Assembly: GCF_002994745.2 (NCBI RefSeq)
Contig: NC_037089.1
Span: 16,784,641 to 16,848,640, forward strand
Reading direction: 5' to 3'
DNA: 64,000 nt
DNA from: Rosa chinensis
Taxonomy: Eukaryota; Streptophyta; Magnoliopsida; Rosales; Rosaceae
The translations under genes were made by a program, and so were the position numbers. A model generated the notes under the pieces. It saw only the letters and a list, made by a program, of their open reading frames with translations. It was not told where the DNA came from and searched no databases. Positions 43,806 to 55,094 of the stretch are shown here, one piece after another; position 1 is the first letter of the stretch, and every line of letters begins with the position of its first letter.

Positions 43806-44920
43806 AGGACACTTCGTTTTGTGGCCAAGAGACTTCCTCGGACCTGTTAAAAAAAAAAATCATCGAATCAGCGCATGACAGATTTCGCCCTATTTTGACA
43901 TAGAGACCAAAATCTGGAGTTTGTTCAAAATTCAAATTGAGTTTACTCTTTTGGACACAAGAAAGGAAATAAGCAATGCAACAGTGGCAAGTGGTAATTG
44001 GTAATTAAGGGCTGCACCTTCATTGATATGGCAAGAAAGCAATCAGTCCTCTGTAAGAGCACAACAGAAAGTATTCTAAGTTTTGAAGTCGCCAGCAAAA
44101 TGAACCATAATCTAGGGATTAAAATTCCAAGTACAAGATATGTAAATCTCAGGGCAAATTACTCATCAAATGCAAGCAGAAGCACAATTCATTGCAAGTA
44201 TTACACATCACTTTCAATTTGGAGAAATTCACGTGCAGTTGTCAACATTGGTTTGACTTTTCAAACCTTTAATTAGAGAAGAAGTCAAGAACAAAATCAA
44301 GCTTGCTCAGGGGCTTCATGGCATTGGTTATCCTAATTAAAGGTTTGATTTTTTTTTAAACCTTTCGTATCAGACAAAATAAACCCAGAGGGGATAGAAG
44401 CAATTGACCCAAATATTCATCAAGCCTATATTCAATTAAAGAAATGGTGAAAGTGGCTGACCTCTACCGGAAGACGATGGACGCCGTGCAATTTATTCAG
44501 CCTGAGATAACTACTCCGACCCAACTCGTCCTTGTCTGCAGCTTACCGGCATCTTTTCTAGACCGGCGTCCCGATTCGAAACTTGCAAGTACTAGTCCAG
44601 TGGGCAGCCTGCCATTTTCAAGCACGGATCTTTAGCCAGGTACTTAGATCAGAAGTGTGTTTGAAGTTTCAGAGTGATTTTGAAGGAGTTGTGTCTGATG
44701 AAGACTGAGTGGTTTTTTGGAGGAGTGAGGCTATTGGTATCGGCACCCAGTTCTTCATTTTCTCCAGAAAAGATATCAAACTGAAGCATGGTCACATGGT
44801 TAGGTTTATCTCATTGCACCCATATTCATATTATTATATTATAATTATGCAATCATGTCAGAGCCCACGTGCAAAGTACTGAGGATCAAGATCATGATTT
44901 ATATGCATAGTTATATGTAT
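43806..44920 (-). promoter_or_regulatory. Upstream region of the antisense gene, probable 5' UTR with intron
   Basis: A TTTTTAACAG acceptor-like site (minus strand, about 43846) lies before a short leader to the ATG at 43805. A CT/GC-richer block at 44450-44650 ends in GGTAC-like donor sequence and could be the first non-coding exon. No firm TATA box was assigned. Confidence 0.35.
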
Positions 44921-44921
44921 A

Positions 44922-45005
44922 AATATATATATATATATATATATAATATATATATCATGACTTCTAAAGTCTTCCGTACTATATATATATATATATATAT
45001 ATATA
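44922..45005. repeat. Two (AT)n microsatellites
   Basis: AT dinucleotide runs at about 44922-44955 and 44980-45005 within the 3' non-coding part of element 2. Confidence 0.9.
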
Positions 45006-45579
45006 ATTGTGATGTATGGCTTCCCCAAAGCTCATAGTTCGGCCGACATGGCCAAACTCTTAGGATTGGATGCCTTGGCCCACTTTTCTTTTAAGGACGG
45101 CTCAGCCAAGATTTTTATACATTGGCCTTCTCGGCCAAACTTATAAAATAATCTGACCAAACTTTATTAAAACGCATGAGTGAGTTTTGGAATAATTAAT
45201 TTGTTTCGGCCAAATTTCTAACTATCATGGACGTGGCCGAGCACGAAATCTTGACTGAGGTAGTTATCTTACCTTTGACAAGCAGTTGGGCTATTCGGCC
45301 GAAATTCAAGCACTCAGTTTCCTTGCCACTTCACCAAATGTTTGGGTTAGCAAATTATATTAGGTAAGTAAACTCGGCCGAACTTTATACATCACATATC
45401 TTGGCCAAGACTTTAAGGCAATGTATGCTTCGGCCGGGTTCGGCCTAATTCAGGAGTTGAGTCGTTCAGCCGTGTCTCATGTAGGTAATTCGGCACGATC
45501 AATTTCTTTTCACGACCAAGTTGTTTCAAGAAGCTCTATTCAAGTCTCATAACCACTCGACTTGAGAGCCGAAGCTCAT
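45006..45579. other. Non-coding 3' region of element 2
   Basis: No coding frame. It is dense in GGCC/CGGCCGA words, like the rest of the element. Confidence 0.55.
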
Positions 45580-45595
45580 GAGACTGGGGAGGCAA
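45580..45595 (+). other. Polypurine tract of element 2
   Basis: GAGACTGGGGAGGCAA lies directly before the right LTR. Confidence 0.8.
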
Positions 45596-46777
45596 TGTTT
45601 GGACCTGAATTTAGCCACTCCGATGTAAGGCCATTTGGGGAGTTGGCCGAGAAGACATTGAGTGATACAACTGAGCTGAAGGTGTCGTTTGACCAAGGTA
45701 AAGTTTTTGAATCATATGACTAAGAAGAGTGTGTCGTTCAGCCATTTGGCCGAGATTTGAGACTTTGGGTCGGCCTACCTAAAATTAATAAAATGGGCCA
45801 TACAGCCATACCTTTAGACAAACCAGGTGAAAAATGGGTGAATGCGCAAATAGGTCAAGAGAAGGATTAGCTCGGCCAAGCCCAAACAATAAATTCGGTC
45901 GAGAGGTCATTCATGGAAGGAATTCTCACAAGGAAGGAGTTCAAATCAATTATGGATTTCGATTGTGAAGATTTCAGATATCAACCAAGTCAGGATTTTA
46001 TGAGACGAATCAATCCTAGAAGGAAGGAGAATCCTACTTCAATGCCACGTCTTGGAGGACAAGTTAGCTAGGGTTTTGACTTGTATATAGCACATTGTAA
46101 CTCATTGTAAAAGGTCCTGCACCACACAAACAAATCAATATACAACTTTTACACAAACTTCTCTCTTACTATCTCATAGGTACTTTGCCTTCGATTCAAC
46201 TTTCATAACTTGTTTTTCATTTTTAGTTTCTTACTTTTATTTCAGTCGTTACATTCAAGCACTTTACTTTCTTGTCTATTTATTTTATATGGACTTTACT
46301 TTTCGCACTTAGGAGTAGTTCGTAACGTAGAATTATCATCCATTGATCTCTTTCGGCCAGTCCGGATTGGATTGATGCGATTCACCGTTCACACACATAT
46401 CATCTCACAACGTTTTGACAACCAAATCCACTTCACCCTCGTCTTCACTGTGATTTGCGAATACCTTCACCCAATAGGTCTCTCGCTTGTCACCCGAACC
46501 TTTGAGTTTACCCAAGAAGTGAACATGATAGAAGATCCCGGTCAGGATTGACGCCTAACCAAAGTCCTTGCAACAGAGGCATCAGAACCTAACGGCCGAG
46601 ACGGTTCCTTCCTCGGCCAACAATCATTTGATAAGAAGTTAGATACAAGTGCAAATCAGATCTAAACCTCGCTTGGCCATTCGACTGCGAGTTGGCACGC
46701 CCGCGCAATTTCAGAAGGACGATTCAACCACAGGTCCCTCGGCCCTCACTTTGGCCGAGACGATTTTGAGGCAAACA
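45596..46777 (+). repeat. 3' LTR of element 2
   Basis: Starts TGTTTGGACC and ends GAGGCAAACA. It differs from the 5' LTR at about seven bases plus TATATATA versus TATATA. TCTTC follows. Confidence 0.94.
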
Positions 46778-46782
46778 TCTTC

Positions 46783-48094
46783 TCTCTCCTCTACTTCTCC
46801 TCCGCCCAAACCATCACTAACGCCGCCAAGATCCTCTCCAGTTCCTGCCACAAATCCATCTCCCTCGCACTCCTGTGGCACCCCTTAACTTTTTGACAGC
46901 ATATGTAATTGTTGCTTGCAATCTAGTTGACTTGAGTTTCTACACACACAATTATTAATATTGGCACCCCCTACTTCTCCACGTGATTGGCTTCACATGA
47001 AAATATAATATATCTCCCCTATCTTTTGATTGGTTAGTTTGGAATAATAGTAAATAATAAAGAATTCTTGGATTTTAGAAGCAGAACCATGAGTAGAAGA
47101 ATATTTGGAGCATGCTTGTTGCACCTTGGTATTTGGAGAACGCCTCCCTAGAGCACGCCTGTTTAATCTGATCAAATCAATTATACAATTATACAAAGGG
47201 GCAAGGGGTTGTTTAATCTGATCAAAATCAATTCAATCCCATTAAGACGAACAGCTGAACAGAGGGGAAAAAAACAGAAGAGACTGTGGTTATGCTCTCA
47301 TGAGAGTTTGATTCCTCATTCAGTCATTCCTCCATTAGTATTTGCAGAATTGCATCAAGATTCGATACAGGTGCTATGCTCTCTTACGTGGTTATCTACT
47401 TATCTGAACAGCTTTGTTTTTATGTGGAACTGCTATCATAATCTTGATCATCTTCACCCTTCTCCAGTTCATCATCTTCACCCCTACTCAATCCCAAAGC
47501 TTTATCTTCATTCCTATGATCAAATTCAACCATCTTTACTCCACCATCTTCAACCATGTTATCAACTCTAACATCTTCAACCATCTTCTTAACTCTGAAT
47601 TCTTCAACCATCTGAGTTTAAATACAGAAACTAACTAAATAAATCACAAATTAACATGCCCAAAATTTGCAGAAAAAGAGAGAGAGACGTTGTACCAAGA
47701 CCCAAATTAGTAAGCAACGCCTGCAATTTGAGGAAAAATCGAACAGCCCAACAAAACCCAAGCCGAAGAAAAGAAACGGATTCAAGAGAAGGCACCGGTT
47801 CGCTGCACACCAAATTCCGGCGAACCCAGCTCCACCAACCACCTCGTCCCATCGCTTTCCCTGTCCGATCACTCAAGTCCCTCCCGTTCGGCGCTAATAT
47901 CGCTACCATGCTCGACGGCCACTCTCTGACGGTACCTTCCGGTTGACCGCCTCGTCTCGCTCAACAACTCGGCGGCCCCAATTTACGCCGACGGATGGTT
48001 GATCCTCTCGGCACCAACAGGTTCTTCGACCGGTTTGATTGGGAGCTTCAGCCCCTTGGCGCCGCGAAACCTTAAGAAGAAGAAGAAGAAGAAG
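46783..48094. other. Internal part of the MULE, possible captured fragments
   Basis: A G+C-richer patch at 46783-46890 is open in two plus-strand frames (one reads FSSAQTITNAAKILSSSCHK), and another at 47700-48070 is open in several frames. I could not match either to a known family. Direct repeats of GTTTAATCTGATCAAA lie near 47160 and 47211. An AAG-rich tract begins at 48073. Confidence 0.4.
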
Positions 48095-48389
48095 ATCCCA
48101 GAAGAAGATCCCAGAAGAAGAAGCTGAGAAGAAGAAGGAAGAAAAAGAAATGAAAAGGAAAGGAAAAAAATGAATTAACAAAAAAAAAAGGGTAAATAGG
48201 TCATTTCATTTTTTTTCCGACCCACTTGCTTGCCACGTCAGCAAACAAACGGCGCCGTTAGAAATTTTGGATAGAAGTATCACGTTGATGCCAATTTAGG
48301 TCTTTGGGTATCACATTGATACTTTTAAGAGTTCGGGTATCAAATTGGCCTTGGCAGCATAGTTTGGGGACGGTAGCTGAATTTTTCTC
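48095..48389 (-). repeat. Right terminal inverted repeat of the MULE
   Basis: Reverse complement of 28645-28935. The outer 170 bp are the best conserved, and the inner part is an AAG microsatellite opposite the left CTT tract. The 9-bp duplication follows at 48390-48398. Confidence 0.85.
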
Positions 48390-48398
48390 CACCATTTT
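48390..48398. repeat. 9-bp target site duplication, right copy
   Basis: CACCATTTT matches 28636-28644. It lies in the coding remnant of an F-box-like gene, so the MULE inserted there. Confidence 0.88.
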
Positions 48399-48580
48399 TA
48401 TTAAAGCTCAGAGGCCAAGCTATGTAATCCTTTGATGGCTGCCGAATAGTGCGAACATTTTTCCAAGTATTATCCTTTTCCAGAGCCCATATTTCAGCGG
48501 AAAAAGATTTCCAATCCAAGTGGAACACATAAATTGCATTCTCAAGCACCCGAATATGAACTGATCGTATCCAGATATGG
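48399..48580 (-). pseudogene. F-box-associated domain fragment
   Basis: The minus-strand frame reads VHIRVLENAIYVFHLDWKSF, then AEIWALEKDNTWKNVRTI. This matches the C-terminal half of F-box-associated (FBA) proteins, where W...IWxLE...W(R/K)K..TI is characteristic. The MULE interrupts it on the low-coordinate side and the N-terminal F-box is not found. It is unlikely to be part of the F-box gene at 55095-56217, whose own C terminus is complete. Confidence 0.6.
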
Positions 48581-48701
48581 ATTTGGATTCACCAATTCAT
48601 TAGGAAGTACGACTCAAATTCGCAAAAAACAAAAACCTAAAAAACAGTTTGTCGTGCGTTCATCTCCGATGAAGAAAAATTAGATCGGCTGGGCCAAAAA
48701 C

Positions 48702-48908
48702 AGTCAAATAAGACAGTATTGAGAGAATGAATTTTCTTGTATGTAATTACACCCATTCTGTGGTGTATATAAAAGGGTTACAATCGTACTACAACGTACT
48801 ACAACTATTGTATACTACTGTACTACACAACATATACAAGGTAAGTAGTTACAACAATATATTCCCTTGTAGTCTATTTCTAATAGGGAACGATGACTCT
48901 CACTAACA
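48702..48908 (-). repeat. 3' LTR of the copia element
   Basis: 207 bp. On the minus strand it starts TGTTAGTGAGAGTC, directly after the polypurine tract TTGAGGGGGAG (48909-48919). It lacks the 46-47-bp duplication present in the other LTR. Confidence 0.9.
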
Positions 48909-48915
48909 CTCCCCC

Positions 48916-51900
48916 TCAAGTTGGCGCATATACATCAACCATGCCCAACTTGCTTAGTGAGTCATAAAACGCCTTCCTGGAAACTCCTTTGGTAAGTACA
49001 TCTGCAAGTTGCTCTTCAGTTGGAACAAAAGGAAAGCTAATGATTTTGGCATCTAGCTTCTCCTTTATAAAGTGACGATCAACCTCCACATGCTTAGTAC
49101 GATCATGCTGTACTGGATTCTGTGATATGTCAATAGCTGCCTTGTTGTCACAATACAACTGCATAGAATTTTTGAGTATGAAACCCAGATCACGTAACAG
49201 ATTTCTCAGCCACAATAATTCACACACTCCGTGAGCCATACCTCTATACTCGGCCTCATCACTAGAACGTGCCACAACTTTCTGTTTCTTACTCTTCCAT
49301 GTAACCAAATTACCTCCCACAAAGGTAAAGTAACCTAATGTCGACCTCCTGTCTGTGATATTTCCAGCCCAATCTGCATCTGTGAAGCCACAAACCTTAA
49401 GAATGTTGTTGTGTTTAGAAAATAGTACTCCCCTACCTGGAGCTGACTTCAAGTACTTCAGAATTCGCATAACAGCATCCATGTGACTCTCACTCGGATT
49501 ATGCATGAACTGACTCACCACACTCACTGCATACGCAACGTCTGGCCTGGTATGAGCCAAATAAATCAAGCGCCCAACTAACCTCTGATAGCGAGCTCGA
49601 TCAGTAGGTACCTGATCTGGATACGCAGCTAAACCATGGTTCTGCTCAATAGGAGTGTCAATAGGTCTGCAATCTAATAAACCTATCTCTGTCAGCAAGT
49701 CAAGAACATACTTCCTCTGGCACAGATAGATTCCTTCTCTCCCCCTGGCTACCTCAATTCCTAAGAAGTACTTAAGGTCACCCAAGTCCTTCATCTCAAA
49801 CTCAGAAGCTAGCTGTCTCTGCAGTCTATCCATCTCAACAATGTCATTACCAGTGATTACCATATCATCCACATAGATAATTAGGGCTGTTACCTTCCCC
49901 TGTTGATGCTTGAGAAACAAGGTATGGTCTGAGTTGCTCTGCCTGTAACCAACCTTCCTCATGAACTGTGAAAATCTTCCAAACCAAGCACGAGGTGACT
50001 GTTTGAGACCATATAGAGACTTTCTCAATTTGCATACAAACTCACCAGGAGAAGCAACTACATACCCTGGTGGGAGGCTCATGTATACTTCCTCGGCTAA
50101 CTCTCCATGAAGAAATGCATTCTTGACATCAAACTGTCGGAGTGGCCAATTTAAACTAGCAGCAAACGAGAGCAGAACCCGAATAGTATTCATCTTGGCA
50201 ACAGGAGCAAAAGTTTCATCATAGTCTATACCATACGTCTGAGTAAATCCCTTTGCTACAAGACGTGCTTTGTATCGATTCACTGACCCATCTACATTAT
50301 GCTTCACGGTAAACACCCAATGACAGCCTACAGCCTTCTTGCCTTGTGGTGGAGGCACAAGTTGCCAAGTATTGTTCTTCTGCAACGCCTCCATCTCTTC
50401 ATCCATAGCCTTCCTCCACTTTGGATCCCCCAACGCATCCTGCACTTTGTTAGGTACTGATACAGCAGATATTTGATTCACAAATGATTCATATGATTTA
50501 GACAACCTCCTAGTGGACATATAGTTGGCTACTGGATATGTTGATTTGGCAGTAAGAGTAGGTTCATATCTTTTGGCTGATTGACCTCGAGTGGTCCTAT
50601 GTGGTAACACATATTGCTCAACATTAGACTCACTACTACTAGTATCAGTGGATGGACATACCTCAAATGGGTGATCTTCAGTACCAGGAAGCTGTGGGTC
50701 AAGGGTAGAAGCGATGGCAGGAGGGGCAGTTGTGTCTTCAACCTCATTCTGATTGATGGGAACTGGTGCTTATGCTGCTGGAGGCGGCGAGCTAATAGTT
50801 TCAACCGGATCCGTCAAAATACCTCTTGGCTGTGTGGCTTCTCCTTCTCCCTCTGATTCCTCCCCCTCTCCATGATATAGCTCTTCAAAATATGAATTCT
50901 CCCCCTGAAGAGCTGTATCTGAAGAGGAGAAATAACTCATGTCTTCAAAGAAAGTAACATCCATAGTGACATAATACTTTCTGGTGGGTGGATGATAGCA
51001 CTTGTACCCCTTCTGATGACCTCCGTAGCCAACAAACACACACTTAAGGGCCCGGGCATCCAACTTAGACCTCTGATTTTTTGGTACATGGACAAAGGCA
51101 ACACAACCAAAAACACAAGCTGGAAGATTGTGAAAGGATGGTAAGGAGACATGAGAGGCGAGAACCTCAAATGGAATTTTGCCCTGAAGGACACTGGATG
51201 GAAGACGATTGATAAGATGAGAGGAAGCATGTATAGCATCGCCCCAAAGATACTTAGGCATATGAGCACGAAAAAGAAGGGCACGAGTCATATCAAGTAA
51301 ATGACCGTTTTTCCTTTCGGACACTCCATTCTGTTCTGGTGTTTGTGGACACGTGGTTTGGTGAACAATCCCATGGATTTGAAAAAACTCTTGGAACACA
51401 TGATTAACATACTCCCCCCCCCATTGTCAGAACGAAGGACTTTAATGGTGCTATGATATTGTGTCTGAACAAGATTACGAAAGGTTTGAAAAGCAGGGAA
51501 GACTTCATCTTTGGTTTTAAGAAGAGCAACCCATGACAATCTTGTACAATCATCAATAAACAACACAAAATATCGCATACCCGATACAGTAGGCTCTCTA
51601 GAAGGTCCCCAAACATCAGAATGAATCAACTCAAAAGGAATAACACTTTTATTAGAAATACTAGGAGAATAAGTAGCACGATGACTCTTGGCCAAAACAC
51701 ATGTTTCACAATGTAAAACTGACTCATCCACACCAATAAACAGAGTAGGCATGGTTTTCTTCATAAGACTAAAAGATGGATGCCCTAAACGGCGATGCCA
51801 CAACCAAATCTCACTTAGCTTATCAGAAGTCGAAGTCAAAGTGGCTCGGGACTGTGCTCCTGGTTTCTCTCCTGCGTATGTCTGATCCAGATGGAACAAC

Positions 51901-53294
51901 CTGCCCCTCAGATACCCCCGACCTACTATCTCCCTGGTGAGAAGATCCTGAAAAATCACATACATAGGATAAAAGGTTACAGAGCATTTAGACTCAGTGT
52001 TCAATTGTGGGACAGATATCAAGTGATGAGATAAGTCAGGCACATATAACACATTATAAAGTTCTAAAGTGGGAGTAATACGCACTGACCCTGACCCTAA
52101 CACAGGAAAAGCCTCACCATTGGCATTGGTTACATAGGACACTGATGGGGAAGACAATTCAGTAAAATATGATTTGTCATAAGTCATATGATCGGAGGCA
52201 CCAGAATCAATAATCCATGTATCAGAACCAACAAAGTTAGAAATTTGTAAAGCCATACCAATTTTACGTCGACCAGCTATAGAGGCTGTAGGGGTAGCTC
52301 CACCTGCTGTATGATGATCTTGGCCAGCCACTCCATAGAAATCTTGTTCCTGGACCAAGTGAACCGCAGCTGCTTTCCCCTTAAGGCAATAACCTTGCTT
52401 TTTAGGTTTAAGGTGTGGGTTCAACTTCCAACAAGTCTCCCGAACATGCCCAAGATCGTTACAATAAGAGCATTGAGGACAAGGACGGTTGGTGAAGCCT
52501 TGCGGGAAACCTTGCTGATGAAGTGGGGCTGAACTCTGTTGCTGAAGGAAAGGTGCAGGTGACTTGGCCTGAATGGCTAGGCTAGATACTTCAACCTGTG
52601 CATGTTTGACACTTTCCTGCTGAGACTCATCCTTGCTGATGTATGTAAAAGCTGTGTTCAAACTAGGAGGGTCTGTCATTCTGAGCAATTCTCCCTTGGC
52701 ACTGCTATGCTTCTCATCAAGCCCTCTCAGGAAGACATGAACCCTTTCTAGCTCCTTCTCTTTCTGGTACCACACAAGATCTTCCTGATTCTTGATCTTG
52801 CAAGGACGCTTCTGATCAATTTCAGCCCATACATTCTTCAGCTTGGTGAAAAATACTGACACTGGTTGCCCATTCTGTTGCATTCCTGCAGCTTTGCACA
52901 TCAGTTCATGAACCTGTATAAAATCAGACTCATTTGTATAGAGATCTCCCAACGTCTTCCATATCGCCTCAGCAGTTTCACATTCCTCTACCATCTATAG
53001 CACATCATCAGTCATAGCTCTAAATAAAATAGACATTACTAACCCATCATCATCTTCCCACTTAGCATAGGCCTCTATGTCATCTTCACTTGGAACCTTG
53101 ATTGTTCCTGTCACATGTCCCATCTTGTGTATCCCACGAAGATAAACGGACATAATCTTCTTCCATGTTCGAAAATTGGTACCAGTGAGTTTGGTACCTC
53201 CAAAAGAACCACCTTCTGAGCTCTTAACAGAGACCTCAACTTTCTGAACCTTATTGGCCTTAGAACCCTGACCTTCACTGTCATCACCACCCAT
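48916..53294 (-). pseudogene. gag-pol: Gag-Pol polyprotein of the copia element, broken
   Basis: It starts at the ATG at 53294 (MGGDDSEGQG). In order: UBN2-type Gag with FRTWKKIMSVYLRG; a CX2CX4HX4C knuckle (CSYCNDLGHVRETC); protease with WIIDSGASDHMT; the integrase zinc site and core (LWHRRLGHPS; LIHSDVWGPS; VLRSDNGG; NGVSERKN); RT (FDVKNAFLHGEL, YVDDMVITGND); and RNase H (DADWAGNITDRRST, HVEVDRHFIKEKL). Defects: TAG at 52992-52994 after TDDVL; a run of nine G (51413-51421 region) where seven would hold frame; and TAA at 50770-50772 before APVPINQ. It ends near 48916. Confidence 0.9.
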
Positions 53295-53399
53295 TGCAAT
53301 GATACAAATAGAAACAATACACAAAGCCCAAAGTATGCAGCGGAAATAAGAATAGTTGTCTCCAAACAAAAAACAAACAGATAGTAACAGTTTTTTTTT

Positions 53400-53990
53400 T
53401 TTTGGAACCTGTTTGAGGTTGACCGAGTTGAGTTGGGTTGACTCACTGGTCGAGTTGACTCACTGGCCGAGTTGACTCACTGACCGAGTTGACCGAGTGA
53501 AGAGATCGATCTGGAATCGTCCCACGTTTGGGTAAGGATGATAGCGATCGATGCTGATAGGATCGGATCGTTTTCTGGGCTGGAATAGATCGATGCTGAT
53601 AGCGATCGATGCTGATGTGAACCGGGCAACGCAGCTGGAATCGATCGATTCTGATGTGAACCGGACGACGCGGCTGTGCAGCTTGCTGTGGCTGAGCGAC
53701 GACGCTGAGCGAGGATCGTGGGCGATCTGGAAACCGACCACTGGACGATGCACGATGGTTGACAGCGCACGGCGGTTCTGACGCAGACGGACTCAATCTG
53801 AGCAGACCGGAATTAACTTGAAAACTGCCGGTCTTGGTGATGAACGATTGCAGGCGAAGATCTGGTCTAAACAAATATGTGACAAGACGAAGATCGGTCT
53901 TGGAAGAGACGAAGATCGGTCTTGATCGGTTTTGAAAGAGACGAAGATCGGTCTGGTCTTAAACAAAGAATTAAGGAGACAAAGTCCTTT
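53400..53990 (-). repeat. Leader of the copia element with three families of short tandem repeats
   Basis: Between gag and the primer site lie: GAGTTGACTCACTGGTC-type units (about 53435-53500, three to four copies); GATCGATGCTGATAGC-type units (53535-53660); and ACGAAGATCGGTCTTG units (53885-53955). There is also a T-run at 53391-53402. The leader's open frames are shared repeats and are not genes. Confidence 0.75.
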
Positions 53991-54000
53991 CGGATCTTTG

Positions 54001-54011
54001 CTCTGATACCA
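54001..54011 (-). other. Primer-binding site of the copia element
   Basis: The minus strand reads TGGTATCAGAG, continuing CA. This is the standard complement of the plant initiator tRNA-Met 3' end, next to the 5' LTR. Confidence 0.92.
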
Positions 54012-54265
54012 AGTCAAATAAGACAGTATTGAGAAAATGAATTTTCTTGTATGTAATTACACCCATTCTGTGGTGTATATAAAAGGGTTACAATCGTACT
54101 ATAACGTATTACAACTATTGTGTACTACTGTCCTACACAATCGTACTACAACGTACGACAACTATTGTGTACTACTGTCCTACACAACATATACAAGGTA
54201 AGTAATTACAACAATATATTCTCTTGTAGTCTATTCCTAATAGAGAACGATGACTCACACTAACA
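54012..54265 (-). repeat. 5' LTR of the copia element
   Basis: 254 bp. It is longer than the partner LTR because a block containing ACAACTATTGTGTACTACTG and CCTACACAA is repeated in tandem (54110-54185). A TATA-like run (GTATATAAAAGGG in plus orientation near 54077) reads on the plus strand, while CCCTTTTATATACACC reads on the element strand. Confidence 0.9.
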
Positions 54266-55094
54266 AAAAGACATCAAATGTTAATCAACGAGTTGACCAA
54301 GTTATGGAGTGGATATTACTATATTGGCCTGCAACACAAGTCCATGCTCCACATGCACCTCCTCATTATATTTGGTTTATAAACTGGAAGTGCACTGAGG
54401 AGACTATAAATGAAAATAAGGTGATGTGATCGATCGTGTGGGCATTTAACAAGGAATTGTTTTATGATGGTCACTATATTAAAATCTACACGATAGTAAC
54501 ACTATATGGTATATACTACAAAATATATGAATGCAGACAATAAAATGGTTGGATAAATGGGATTTTGCCAGGAATACGTAGCCAATTTAAAAGGCGAGGG
54601 GGCAGATGGAGCACGCGTAACCAATATTTTGATACCAAAATTGTGTGTGTGTGTGTGTGTCATGGATGCAGGACCTTCTTTCTCTGCATATGTGCATTGA
54701 TATCGTCATATCATGTCATGTTGGTGGGGTTGCATACCCACTTGAGGAAGACAGTACTATGAGAGACTAAAACGCTTAGAGGGTGAAGGTTGTAAAGAAC
54801 ATCCATAGCAGCCACAAAGTTGTATACAAAGACCATCGAAAAAGAAAAAAAATTGTATACAAAGACTTCTGACCTGAATCCCATAGCAGATACAAAATTC
54901 ATGGTAGATTTAAAACAGAGTCAATCAAATATTTGGGAAACAGCTGCCAACACATTGCTGCACTTTAGCCTCAGTTGCTAAAATTTAAAATGCAACTCCA
55001 ATTATGTATGTAAACAATCAGCGTTACCTTGAACCTGATGCAGTATAGTAGCCTGCAAAGTGTCTACCAAAATCTTGGAAGCCGGGGTCATTGT
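54266..55094. other. Intergenic with a (GT)n microsatellite
   Basis: A GT run lies at about 54642-54660. Nothing else was recognised. Part of the end may be the 3' UTR of the F-box gene. Confidence 0.5.

Larger units (their letters stand above)
29023..46777 (+). mobile_element. 17.75-kb Ty3/gypsy retrotransposon, Tat type (element 2)
   Basis: LTRs of 1184 and 1182 bp differ by roughly seven substitutions and a 2-bp indel (about 0.6%), so the insertion is recent though older than element 1. Primer site, polypurine tract and a TCTTC duplication are present. On the plus strand are a giant gag-protease ORF and a decayed pol with two RNase H regions. On the minus strand, between pol and the 3' LTR, is a multi-exon plant mobile domain gene. 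Four imperfect tandem repeats (39390-40110) and AT microsatellites fill the non-coding part. The word GGCCGA and its complement pervade the whole element. Confidence 0.93.
28645..48389. mobile_element. Mutator-like element (MULE), non-autonomous, split by a retrotransposon
   Basis: The left terminus GAGAAAAATTCAGCTACCGT is the reverse complement of the right terminus ending at 48389. Similarity continues for about 170 bp with few changes and extends more loosely through T-rich and CTT/AAG tracts to about 290 bp. The 9-bp duplication fits MULEs. Without the inserted retrotransposon (29023-46777, plus duplicated TCTTC) the element is about 2 kb. No MURA-type transposase is visible. The internal part (46783-48090) has G+C-richer patches that could be captured host fragments (Pack-MULE), but I did not recognise their source. 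Confidence 0.85.
48702..54265 (-). mobile_element. Ty1/copia retrotransposon, defective
   Basis: Minus-strand element with LTRs at 48702-48908 and 54012-54265, a primer site complementary to initiator tRNA-Met, and a polypurine tract. Order: gag, protease, integrase, RT, RNase H, which is the copia order. The flanks after the LTRs (AAAAC versus AAAAG) are a weak duplication candidate. The coding region has two in-frame stops and a frameshift. Confidence 0.92.

Noticed and set aside
44855..45037. 60-codon frame rich in Ile/Tyr
   Set aside because: It is made by the AT microsatellites.
29639..46551. 113-codon frames at 29639-29980 and 46210-46551
   Set aside because: They are LTR sequence of element 2, repeated in both copies. 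The composition is non-coding leader.
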